A stretch of DNA of 64,000 bases, taken from NCBI GenBank assembly GCA_902800045.1, contig CADCCZ010000002.1, positions 124,001-188,000 on the forward strand, in the 5' to 3' direction. Origin of the DNA: an uncultured Bacteroidia bacterium. Its GTDB lineage: Bacteria; Bacteroidota; Bacteroidia; Bacteroidales; ML635J-15. The position numbers and the translations under genes were made by a program. Positions 11,101 through 16,688 of the stretch are shown here, piece after piece. A model generated the notes under the pieces. It saw nothing but the letters and a program-made list of their open reading frames with translations. It did not search any database and was not told where the DNA came from. Position 1 is the first letter of the stretch. Each line of letters begins with the position of its first letter.

Positions 11101-12319
11101 GAGCCAAAAGAGCGGTGTTATTCCTGCTGGCGAATCGGTAACTGTAAGGGTTTCGGAACTTGTACGCGACGAAGGCAACTACTCGGCTAGCATCAAGTTT
11201 ATGCCGGCAGTATATAACCCCAACGACATTTCACTTTCGTTAAGCACACAGGTTTCGGCTCCGCAGTGCTCAGCAGTTACTAACTTTGTTGCCGAAACCG
11301 ATACTTTCCATGTTGTCAACATGACATGGGACGCAGCAGAAATTGGCGACTACGAGAGCGTGGCTTACCTCGTTTACGAAGCATCGTCGTTCATGCCTAT
11401 CGATACTGTTTACGGAACAAGCTACACAATTAACGAACCTACCGTTGGCGAACATTGCTACCAGGTACGTGCTTTCATGCGTGGCATTACCGACTGCGTA
11501 TCGGCAGCATCGGAGAGCGCTTGCATAGAAATCCAGTCCTTGCCTTGCAACAATCCTCTCATCGCATCGGTTCGTCCGTATGCCGATGTTATCAATATCG
11601 CATGGAATCGCCTTGGCGGTGTCGAATACTATGACATTTATCGCGACGACGAACTTCTTGTAGGCGGATTGACAGGAGTTGCATACACCGACTCCACCGC
11701 AATTCCCGAAACAGAATACTGCTACAAGGTTGTTGCAAACTTTATAGGCGATGCTTGCGAACCTATCACTTCAGACCAGATTTGCTCGAAGATTGTTGCA
11801 AACATCTGCAACGAAGTGCCAGTTCTCACAGTAGAGGTTCTTGGCAACGTGACAATGCTTAAATGGACGAAAGTTGCCGATGCACAATTCTACTCGCTAT
11901 ACCGCGACGGAATGTACGTTACCAGCACATCAGATTCGTTGTTCTTCGATGTTAATCTAGAATACGAAACCGAGTACTGCTATACAATCGAAATAGCATG
12001 CAACTACGGAATCTACAACTTGTCGGAAACCGTATGTGCAACTACCGGCGAAGCTCCAGAAGGTGACGGTATAGACGAGATAACCGCTGATGACATCGAC
12101 GTTTATCCTAACCCAGCATCAGGAATGTTCTACATTGCAGGTGCCGAAATCAAGTCGGTAACAATGGCCAATTCGATGGGACAGGTTATATATAGCACCG
12201 ACGATTTGAATTCCGATTCGGTTGCCATAAATGCTGAAGGAATACCAGCCGGCGTATATGCCTTGATGATTGAACTCGACAGCGGCGAGATAATAATGAA
12301 ACGGATAGTTGTTAGATAA
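2183..12319 (+). CDS. Giant T9SS-exported multidomain surface protein
   Basis: 3378 aa from the ATG at 2183 (an in-frame TTG at 2168 is less likely). MRKHILNLL plus a hydrophobic core ending VMAQ is a signal peptide. Four successive blocks each open with a G..xNPYxI..xxDLxxLA-like strand (near 2250, 3380, 4820 and 6390), continue with GLUG-like beta-helix turns (repeated GGIVG/NCxNxG), and close with W..GxYPxPAG (near 3110, 4540, 6090 and 7290), each followed by an Ig-like linker. Then come PKD/Ig-like segments, a carboxypeptidase-regulatory-like domain near 9990-10200, a stretch possibly forming a beta-propeller near 10380-11080, and three Cys-containing Fn3-like domains near 11260-12040. 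The last 75 residues (VYPNPASGMFYI ... GVYALMIELDSG ... KRIVVR) form a T9SS type A sorting domain. Likely an adhesin or surface scaffold; the ligand is unknown. Confidence 0.88.
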   Translation: MRKHILNLLVFTLFGISSVMAQFSGSGTLSDPYIIASDQDLQNLATAVNAGNDFAGNYFKQTADINLIESQLFPDGFTPIGGFAGNRQFSGTYDGDGHSISKMSISGSGKVAMFAKVQDGCIKNLSLENVNFIAEGESICAGLVAIASNSEISNVTVSGQITSSGQTNSLFLSGIAGQASRTSISGSLSMVTFDVENVQSALALIAGIAMGDTRTTVTNCFASTFIRGDYASYYPLIDVGTASKCLVAESNGTPTSSNVTYSGCYFDHQNTLIADYPAPQTDIAGFMPKATNALTTGSLFNNANWTESAGLYPRPAAIANTNAAILAASPMTLNPSDCINSVVSNFTVSTANGVAWGTESNHLQILGTNVTLQSHPDSIVEIYAYRSNLVKNLQLKLAGGELGSKGNPYRISSEGDLFALSNMLYSNEVVDPYEGMHKSASDFNFDPDYEGELYFLLDNDITITSDSTWYPIGSSEKPFRWNFDGGNHVIDFSNCELSYSGGDYGIGCFGNTEGATISNLIVIYNNSASCADFGGIVALATSSVIYNCKAVGSINASRWENSGNVGGIVGYASNSTISNCTNFASIRLEYMDAGGIVGFSEGSNIRSCTNLGDFSGQTSYSGGIVGQTFINSDSGNAPTYIIGCANYGSMNFVSFVGPTVGKAINEYNSGAIIGLADAAIISDCANYGNGIIPFAGISQNSTYTNNINIPGNASVEDLDNEIGVLISSGSTNAVNDKTYNTCDNNYTDKQMVPFAGYLLGFNQVLTADLISGNVELEAGKWIFNNGRYPVPAGTEYDNDWVKLATTPILFDANDNVRSICSEFTLAADNGISWMIDSVPVSSNSVNPDTWRLDSENVYKIITSYIGDTEYPHYIITPSRAGSVDNPLLIESLEDFNNFAAAISDTTITYKGVTLSNNGEGRYFKLTTDLQAQQNSTNVVHVSQISLFKGNFNGGGHTITVTSNDITSPGLFTSIYYAQIDSLNILIDEEYEDDTEGYTGILSNSAQSSIISNCTVTANAEISVNAAICGVLQNSIVSGCSTYGTGKISRQYINLAGIVTAANNSKIINCTNNLDVESDYGSDIVLAGIVAEAYSLVLENCVNNANIRSTSSENYLAGIVGKLTEEGANSTNKITNSVNNGDIYSVSYSGGANRGNAAGIVGESSDATVTIERCVNAGNVTGGVNSSGIAGNINGKIENCANYGSLNSETNLYGISGGNSESSCAGNIVACMVTSSFNSRNDERSVISPEADAEDNFFDEQITELKVDSLRLNFYERGTARTTQSMVGSALANELPGEWDFTDGLYPLPAGLDPNDPRNKLARLPIILKSERQGHGERITSVISNFTLPQIDGVTWESSDPDIVLVSPEGGVATVTNSTEVTTVIITASCEGITREYMFNIHELQGISADNPYIINDCNELIHIANNNNYANGGYGLFFKLNNPIVINKGSITVDDNEVDGNFQFGLSTIDNPYVLFPANYPFRGTLDGNGHTITWQNTGYTGTYYGLFKYTDGATISNLSFYYNESGSYNYSGTLVGNAKATTINNCSVFSNLSATDHVGGIVDVATDGTVISGCVFAGELSAKNIGGIVADAEDTRIDNSVSMLRIRNTSDNPLETACAIVNLAKNNVEVDSCLVIGDNYDENINTIGLGEMSASNCYYDNQMWLVGESDSTNNNIIGKPTREIIGDGLFANSAKWAHVEGKYPVPAGTQNQAVGRLASIPLLINENDADIMHVTSITPYEADSISWSPLAFETEGPISNDFVVQCVDSETETAIMLSVDDATIGSLSFQRKLKVTKGIVEVDAPLDDFQPCEGGEISYSVAAGDATYLWTIEPEMEASAFDRDSITLYVPTNFMNAHTDNNSATLNLTVSYDACEKDFNFQFNVLPSPTHFSITNDTALCSGSDLTLKCTIDSAYEMYSDMFMLTWYDATDMQTPLQSDTAKTFYIPTLNADRTIKVVVDNGGMCAADTLEVSLTINPASEITVVSGEPNQQICEGEAIEPIVFSVTDPIYTFPYGIYAEYDTANNLLTFTGHPHNSENEAYTISACGNVFNGLIDVTYRSEGISNQSQVVNLGEEVNISFWGAYNLENIITWESLDGSETFTTEELGLEVSSRQDEDGISSYISGTAEMPGEYIFHLTIPAYENCPSITYDNFLGVYDNSALETTALDNAICLGETTTIATIERPGAYGGDYVWTIGNDTIGYGDRIDVTPQQTTTYNVLCGGKRMVGEFEIGDYVYWDDNLSENGYSMQKYYEYNSYQNETGYLIVNIEGDSLLLMTLARTENVIWAQAPEMLASVDADLYLPSVDEFGYLLNNYERFYRMFSENDIRTAILTSTVKDDNTVYAFNPNYGLIMEHPKAEPGLAMGFKKIAKGEVVNMVGRTSNITRTGSINIIVSEHQSVEISTSDLLCNTDTAHVAIVTEYPTVNWYNISNPDLQVAVADGSAVLTDGSYIAVGTDEYGSCLDTVNVKVRNLAFDMPQDTTACDSVSITIAKENIIVMLNDETIDGQTVVITESGTYTVGVFDPENTDCVEEKQINVTINHSYAEDINVTITDVEVYEWNGDTLSTTGIYTYNGLTANGCDSTLVLHLTVIDANLSFVVSGSVVGVDGIPLEYVEVSNGSNNTQTDIDGLFSLTVARNNPVVKFVMDGYNIVYMDVEDNGEELLVVMEKPEMELQSDDLQVSTFPYVSNEIEVEITNNGDGPLTWSSVVVSDNINIVPSKSTRATRSMWDVVNAGFSTHSRAEQAVATDGFFIYTASWMRKGEFNRYTLDGYVETFNIQGVGAIRNLTYDGNHYFYATDNSNIIYKIDMGAQTVDSIVLPEGMEVRYCAYESDNVLYVGNWTSLYMVVLGQTITTIPMTSNLTNVYGVVYDRYHEGGPCLWAFSQISQNNGPAALIQMLDSDGQLTDVTHYVNDTIVNLLSTSTAGGICVSELLYDDKYVMLANVQNSTENNKIVIYEIGKKDVWLSLSQKSGVIPAGESVTVRVSELVRDEGNYSASIKFMPAVYNPNDISLSLSTQVSAPQCSAVTNFVAETDTFHVVNMTWDAAEIGDYESVAYLVYEASSFMPIDTVYGTSYTINEPTVGEHCYQVRAFMRGITDCVSAASESACIEIQSLPCNNPLIASVRPYADVINIAWNRLGGVEYYDIYRDDELLVGGLTGVAYTDSTAIPETEYCYKVVANFIGDACEPITSDQICSKIVANICNEVPVLTVEVLGNVTMLKWTKVADAQFYSLYRDGMYVTSTSDSLFFDVNLEYETEYCYTIEIACNYGIYNLSETVCATTGEAPEGDGIDEITADDIDVYPNPASGMFYIAGAEIKSVTMANSMGQVIYSTDDLNSDSVAINAEGIPAGVYALMIELDSGEIIMKRIVVR

Positions 12320-12322
12320 AAT

Positions 12323-12355
12323 AAAAGGCTCGAAAATTCGAGCCTTTTATTTTTA
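12323..12355 (+). terminator. Bidirectional intrinsic terminator
   Basis: A perfect 12-bp inverted repeat (AAAAGGCTCGAA, 12323-12334, with its complement 12337-12348) is flanked by T-rich sequence on both strands. It lies between the stop codon of the giant plus-strand gene and the stop codon of convergent thiL, so it probably ends both transcripts. Confidence 0.85.
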
Positions 12356-13399
12356 TTTATTAAATGCGTTCCAGCCTTGGGCTTTCAACTCCAGCTCGAC
12401 ACCATTCTTGGCGACAAACTTTCCGCCGTCCTTTGCATCGCACACATATCCGATAATGGCTACATCGTTCATAGTCTCTACGATGTCCTTCTTATCGAGC
12501 GGAACTGTAAACAGCAGTTCGTAGTCCTCTCCCCCATTCATTGCAGCAAGGCTCGGATCGAGACGGAATTTGTTGGAAACATATTCGGTTTGCTCGTGGA
12601 CAGGAATTTTTTCCTCGTAAACACGGCAACCTACGCCCGACTCCTTGCATATATGCAGCAGTTCCGACGAAAGTCCGTCAGAAATGTCAATCATTGAATT
12701 TGGTACGACTCCACGCTTTGCAAGCTCACGCACAATGTCGCGACGAGGTTCTGGCTTCAGCTGGCGCTCGATTACATATTCGTAGCCTTCGAGTTCGGGC
12801 TGGGTATCCTTGTCGTCCATGTATAGTTTAGCCTCACGCTCCAGGACTTTCAGTCCCATGTAGGCTCCACCTAGGTCGCCGCTTACACAGATAAGGTCGT
12901 TTTTCTTTGCTCCGCTGCGATATGCAATGTCTTCCTTCTTAGCTTGACCGATAGCAGTAATATTTATGAAAAGTCCCGAAAGAGAACTTGTGGTGTCGCC
13001 ACCAATAAGCTCGACATCGAAGCGGTCGCAAGCCAACTTTATACCTTCGTAAAGCTGTTCCATAGCTGCAACCGAAAATTTGCGACTTATTGCAATCGAT
13101 ACAGTTATATATTTAGGTGTTCCGTTCATGGCGTAAATGTCGCTAAGATTTACAGCAACAGCCTTGTATCCAAGGTGTTTCAGAGGTGTGTAAATCAAAT
13201 TGAAGTGAACGCCTTCGACGAGCAGGTCGGTAGTAACGAGGTTGCAGATGTCTCCGCATTCGAATACCGCGCAGTCGTCGCCTATGCCCTTGATAAGGTT
13301 CTTGTCGATTACTGTCAAGTCTTTTGTAAGATGGTCAATAAGACCAAATTCTCCGAGTTCAGATATTTCAATCGGTTTCTTGTTTTCCTTTTTGTCCAT
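12353..13399 (-). CDS. thiL: Thiamine-monophosphate kinase ThiL
   Basis: 348 aa from the ATG at 13399; upstream in-frame starts add only a poorly coding leader. ThiL phosphorylates thiamine monophosphate to the active cofactor thiamine diphosphate in the cytoplasm. Visible family marks are GIGDDCAV (residues 38-45), TTDLLVEGVHF (about 57-67), the metal/nucleotide segment AVNLSDIYAMNG, GGDTTSS near residue 140, and the late IDISDGLSSEL and MNGGEDYELLFTV segments. This is the complete AIR synthase-like fold of PurM/ThiL enzymes, at normal length. It is convergent with the giant surface gene and has its own minus-strand promoter box at 13418-13425. No other thi genes are in the window. Confidence 0.93.
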   Translation of the reverse strand: MDKKENKKPIEISELGEFGLIDHLTKDLTVIDKNLIKGIGDDCAVFECGDICNLVTTDLLVEGVHFNLIYTPLKHLGYKAVAVNLSDIYAMNGTPKYITVSIAISRKFSVAAMEQLYEGIKLACDRFDVELIGGDTTSSLSGLFINITAIGQAKKEDIAYRSGAKKNDLICVSGDLGGAYMGLKVLEREAKLYMDDKDTQPELEGYEYVIERQLKPEPRRDIVRELAKRGVVPNSMIDISDGLSSELLHICKESGVGCRVYEEKIPVHEQTEYVSNKFRLDPSLAAMNGGEDYELLFTVPLDKKDIVETMNDVAIIGYVCDAKDGGKFVAKNGVELELKAQGWNAFNK

Positions 13400-13417
13400 G
13401 TTATGAATTTTATTTTG

Positions 13418-13425
13418 CAAAAATA
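13418..13425 (-). promoter_or_regulatory. Promoter -7 box for thiL
   Basis: Reading the minus strand, TATTTTTG is an exact TAnnTTTG box 18 bases upstream of the chosen thiL ATG. No clear -33 TTTG is visible. The same TATTTTTGC context recurs before other minus-strand genes in this window (17395, 44650, 46932, 55544, 63687). Confidence 0.5.
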
Positions 13426-13475
13426 TTATTTTTCCAATTCTTAGCATTGGGGATTATGCCATTAAAAATTTTTAT

Positions 13476-13483
13476 TACATTTG
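13476..13483 (+). promoter_or_regulatory. Promoter -7 box for the small lipoprotein
   Basis: TACATTTG is an exact TAnnTTTG box 27 bases upstream of the ATG at 13511. It lies in a 20-base block (13466-13485) that is repeated exactly at 14417-14436 in front of the next exported protein. The -33 element is weak. Confidence 0.55.
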
Positions 13484-13510
13484 CCTTGAGAATTAATAAC
13501 AATTAAGATT

Positions 13511-13855
13511 ATGAAAAAGACATTTTTAATATCACTACTCGTTGGGATAATGGGGGCGATGATTTTAGGAGGTTGTAAAGAACGTGCTTCATGTGATGGT
13601 GGAATACAAGGCTATTTACATGTCCTTGAGAACCCTTATAAAACAGACAAAAATTTTTATAAAAAGAATGTAAAAATAACCGCTTATTTTTACGATTTAG
13701 ACAATAATTTCTATCACATTACAGGCAGTGTGCCTAAAAATGTATCTCCTAATGTCTTGGTCAATGCTAAAATAAGTAGCGTTTATCCTAAAGAAGGTGA
13801 AATTTACCAAGAATCAGTTTGGATTTATAAATTAGATTGTATTGAAAAGGAATAA
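13511..13855 (+). CDS. Small lipoprotein of unknown function
   Basis: 114 aa. MKKTFLISLLVGIMGAMILGGC is a lipoprotein signal with lipobox LGGC, so the mature protein starts at Cys22 and is probably membrane-anchored. The rest is a short beta-rich domain (YFYDLDNNFYHITGSVP ... VLVNAKISSVYP) that I do not recognise. Its codons end in A or T far more often than those of the flanking thiL and queG genes, a composition shared with the 19675-22293 cassette, which may point to recent acquisition. It stands alone between a promoter and a hairpin array. Confidence 0.7.
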   Translation: MKKTFLISLLVGIMGAMILGGCKERASCDGGIQGYLHVLENPYKTDKNFYKKNVKITAYFYDLDNNFYHITGSVPKNVSPNVLVNAKISSVYPKEGEIYQESVWIYKLDCIEKE

Positions 13856-13873
13856 TTATGAAAAAATTCCCGT

Positions 13874-14100
13874 CCTTCGGGATTTGTAATCCCGAAGGCT
13901 CGAATATAAGGATTTGTAATCCTCAGCTCGTTGCTCTAAGCAACAACCTTTAGCACACCGCCTAAGCAGTAATCCTCAATCCCAACTGCCATCATTCATA
14001 TTCTCTCTGCAAACTGCAACTTTTCTAAAATGCTTTTACAAAACACCGTTCGTTCGGATTTGCAATCCGGACGAGACCGAATAGCAGATTTGTAATCTGC
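13874..14100. repeat. Array of REP-like hairpins with a TTTG(T/C)AA core
   Basis: Four palindromes share the centre ATT-TG(T/C)-AAT while their arms differ but stay complementary: 13874-13898 (11-bp arms), 13909-13923 (6 bp), 14052-14072 (9 bp with one G.T pair) and 14084-14100 (7 bp). A fifth hairpin of different core is at 13930-13944. The spaces between them show no coding signal. This looks like a decayed cluster of palindromic intergenic elements; whether a RAYT-type transposase elsewhere in the genome drives them cannot be told from here. Confidence 0.7.
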
Positions 14101-14172
14101 AATTAAATTTCAGCAAGTTCCGTTACAATTTGATTTTATATTTTTGTGAATTTATGAAAATGTATAAGTGTT

Positions 14173-14283
14173 ATGTCAAATATAACTATCATAAAGCACC
14201 CCGCGCTAAAGCAAGGTATATACATGTACCGCATTGTAAACGGCGACAGCGTGATTGCAAGGGATAGAATTGTTAAGGAATAG
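14173..14283 (+). pseudogene. Relic of a T9SS type A sorting domain
   Basis: A 36-codon frame ends with GIYMYRIVNGDSVIARDRIVKE, which matches the last strands of T9SS type A C-terminal domains (GxYxYRxxNGxSVxxxxRIVKE). An in-frame stop at 14155 and the missing rest of any protein show it is only the tail of a former secreted protein. It sits in a gap between a hairpin array and the next promoter. It could in principle be translated from the ATG at 14173, but a free sorting domain without signal peptide would have no clear use. Confidence 0.6.
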
Positions 14284-14403
14284 ATAGAGTTTATATCATA
14301 TATACGGCGGATGCAAAATGTATCTGCCGTATTTTTGTTCTCTTTTAGCTCTTGAACACAAATATTCAAAAGATTATTTAGTATAGAGGTTTCTGTTGAT
14401 TTT

Positions 14404-14434
14404 TTTGCAGACACTCAAATTTTTATTACATTTG
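14404..14434 (+). promoter_or_regulatory. Strong Bacteroidetes promoter upstream of the 14452 gene
   Basis: TTTG (14404-14407), a 19-base spacer and TACATTTG (14427-14434) give an ideal TTTG-N19-TAnnTTTG promoter. Transcription should start around 14440, so the ATG at 14437 would fall at or before the transcript start; this favours the ATG at 14452. Confidence 0.75.
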
Positions 14435-14451
14435 CCATGAGAAAAATTAGC

Positions 14452-15552
14452 ATGAGATTTGGGTTTCGACATATTGCCATAATGTTGCTGATGGTGCTGT
14501 TGGGCACTACCGCAAAATCGCAGGGTATATCGTACTACAACGACTATCTCGGCAACATTTGGGTTTTCGACAACGGCAACACCAAGCAAATCGACCACCT
14601 GCCGCCAAAGGAATGTGGAGCAGGAAACAAATCGCTGGTATACGTCGACAACTCGGGTGGGCTGAAGATTTATCACAATCGTTTTCTTCACAATGCAAGC
14701 ACTTTCGTGACTGATTATCTGATTACCGACAATCTCATAACATTTACCATGAACACGCAGCTCAAGGTTTTCGACGACGGCAATCTGCTAACGCTTTGCG
14801 CCAGTGCCGACGAATACTGGGCCAGCGACGATGTGGTGGTATGGTTCGACGATATGCAGCACATGCTCATGGGCTATTGGAACGAACAACGCTACACTCT
14901 GGACGATGTGCTTTCGTCGGGAAAACCGTCGAATGTATATGTGGGCAAAAACATTGCCGCCTTTGTCGATGTGAATGGATTTCTAAACGCCTTCTATGTG
15001 GGTGAGATAGAGCAGATTATATACAACAAAAATCTCGGCGGCATAGCACTCGGACGCGACATTATTGCCTTTGTCGATGCAAGCACTGGCAGCTTCGAGG
15101 CATACTACCGAAAAGATTTTGTCAGCCTCGAGGATTTTGCACCCGAGACATTCAAGTGCGGCGACGGCTTTGTCGCCTACGTAGATGCCTCGTCGTACCT
15201 TAAGGTTTTCGAGAAATTCGAAACCCGTACAATTTCGTTCGACGCACCCGACTTCTATGAAGTTACCGACGGAATAATGGTCTTTGGAGTACAAAACTAC
15301 TTCAAGGCATACGTCGATGGCAAAGTTTACACGCTCGAAAGTTTCATCCCCGACAAATATGTGATAAACAATAAGTCGGTAGCCTACCTCGACCAGATGG
15401 GCAACCTGAAATATTTCGACGGCACAAAGACCGAAACAATATCGTACGAGAAAGTCACCGACTTCGAACTTACAGGCGATGCTGTAAGATATACTTTCGG
15501 CGTGAAGTCGGAATGCATTTACTACAAGGGCAAAACCTACAAAAACGACTAG
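14452..15552 (+). CDS. Exported protein with repeated propeller-like strands
   Basis: 366 aa from the ATG at 14452, chosen because the promoter box ends at 14434 and the ATG at 14437 lies in the expected start-site region. The N terminus has a signal peptide (core AIMLLMVLLG, end AKSQ). The mature part shows at least six copies of a motif of the form (V/I)A(Y/F)VD..G.L..(Y/F), such as LVYVDNSGGLKIY, IAAFVDVNGFLNAFY, FVAYVDASSYLKVF and VAYLDQMGNLKYF, spaced by about 40-50 residues. This suggests a beta-propeller of six or more blades in the periplasm or at the surface. No family name is recognised and there is no T9SS domain. queG follows one base after the stop, so they are probably co-transcribed without an obvious functional link. 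Confidence 0.75.
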   Translation: MRFGFRHIAIMLLMVLLGTTAKSQGISYYNDYLGNIWVFDNGNTKQIDHLPPKECGAGNKSLVYVDNSGGLKIYHNRFLHNASTFVTDYLITDNLITFTMNTQLKVFDDGNLLTLCASADEYWASDDVVVWFDDMQHMLMGYWNEQRYTLDDVLSSGKPSNVYVGKNIAAFVDVNGFLNAFYVGEIEQIIYNKNLGGIALGRDIIAFVDASTGSFEAYYRKDFVSLEDFAPETFKCGDGFVAYVDASSYLKVFEKFETRTISFDAPDFYEVTDGIMVFGVQNYFKAYVDGKVYTLESFIPDKYVINNKSVAYLDQMGNLKYFDGTKTETISYEKVTDFELTGDAVRYTFGVKSECIYYKGKTYKND

Positions 15553-15553
15553 G

Positions 15554-16441
15554 ATGTTTGTCGATTCCAAATTGGTAAAGAACATTGCAGAATCGGTGGG
15601 CTTCGACGCCTGCGGAATTAGCGAAGCATCGGTCGATGCCGAAAACCTCTCGGCATTGCAGTCGTGGTTGTCGAAGGAATACAACGCTGGAATGTCGTAC
15701 ATGGAACGCAACATCGACGTGCGCAGCGACCTGCAATTGCTTGTCGAAGGAGCAAAATCGGTGATTTCGGTGCTTTACTCATACAATACCGACGAGCATC
15801 CCGACCGTAACGACTTTCGCATTGCAAAATATGCACTTGGACGCGACTATCATTTCGTGGTAAAGGAAAAACTGAACGCCATGCTTTCCGAAATCAAGAA
15901 GGCTTGTCCGCAAGCCGATGGCCGTGCATTTGTCGATTCGGCGCCTTTGTTCGAAAGATACTTTGCACAGAAGTCGGGATTGGGTTTTATTGGAAGAAAC
16001 AGATGCCTGATAAGTCCAAAATTCGGTTCGTTTGTTTTCATCGGCGAACTGGTTGTAAATTTCGAAACAGACTACGACTCGCCTACCAACCAGACTTGCC
16101 TCGGTTGCAACGCCTGCATAAAAGCCTGTCCCACAAAGGCTCTCACTTTCGACGGCATAAACGCCAGCAAATGCATCTCTTATCAGACAATAGAAAAAAA
16201 GGATGGCCTCGACGAAGATGTAAGGCAAGCGAAAGGTAACCGCATATATGGCTGCGATGCCTGCCAGGACTGCTGTCCGCACAATTTTTCGACACCCAAG
16301 AAAAGCGGAATAATCCTGCCAGAGATAAAATCATTCTCGCCCGAAGAATTGGAAAGCATGAGCAACCACCAGTTTCAGAAAAAATTTGCTGCTACGGCAC
16401 TGCTGAGGGCAGGCAGGAAGAAAATTCTGGAGAATTTTTGA
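15554..16441 (+). CDS. queG: Epoxyqueuosine reductase QueG
   Basis: 295 aa. QueG is the cobalamin-dependent iron-sulfur enzyme that reduces epoxyqueuosine to queuosine in tRNA at position 34. Visible marks are SVLYSYNT and KYALGRDYHFVVK in the N-terminal half, VDSAPLFERYFAQKSGLGFIG in the middle, and two [4Fe-4S] cysteine clusters: CLGCNACIKACP near residue 181 and CDACQDCCPHN near residue 234. Proteobacterial QueG is longer because of a C-terminal HEAT-like part; this short form ending soon after the second cluster is common in Bacteroidetes. It follows the preceding exported protein with a one-base gap. Confidence 0.93.
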   Translation: MFVDSKLVKNIAESVGFDACGISEASVDAENLSALQSWLSKEYNAGMSYMERNIDVRSDLQLLVEGAKSVISVLYSYNTDEHPDRNDFRIAKYALGRDYHFVVKEKLNAMLSEIKKACPQADGRAFVDSAPLFERYFAQKSGLGFIGRNRCLISPKFGSFVFIGELVVNFETDYDSPTNQTCLGCNACIKACPTKALTFDGINASKCISYQTIEKKDGLDEDVRQAKGNRIYGCDACQDCCPHNFSTPKKSGIILPEIKSFSPEELESMSNHQFQKKFAATALLRAGRKKILENF

Positions 16442-16457
16442 ATACGGAAAAAGAAAT

Positions 16458-16643
16458 CGTCGCAACGCATTGCGACGCTACAATCATTGAACCATCAGGC
16501 TCGGCGAAACCAATTCTTGAACCTTGTACAGTCGCGGCGCGCCACGACCACTACAATTTTGAACCTTGAACCAGAACGGCGAAGCCCTCAACAACGTTAA
16601 ACGTGAAACCTGAACGGCGAAGCCCTCAACGAAGTTAAACGTG
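16458..16643. repeat. Intergenic repeat cluster downstream of queG
   Basis: The 247-base gap 16442-16688 is almost filled by repeats. It holds a perfect GC-rich hairpin at 16458-16477 (8-bp arms, loop CGCA), a second at 16531-16548 (arms with one G.T pair), and two direct copies of a 32-base unit at 16574-16605 and 16612-16643 that differ at two positions. The first 32-base copy, extended to 16566-16609 (44 bases), recurs exactly in inverted orientation at 44663-44706; 26 bases of the second copy recur inverted at 46114-46139. No coding potential is visible. Confidence 0.8.
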
Positions 16644-16688
16644 CGTCAGCACATAGAAACGCCGCAGGCATAAAACCAGGCTTTAGCC

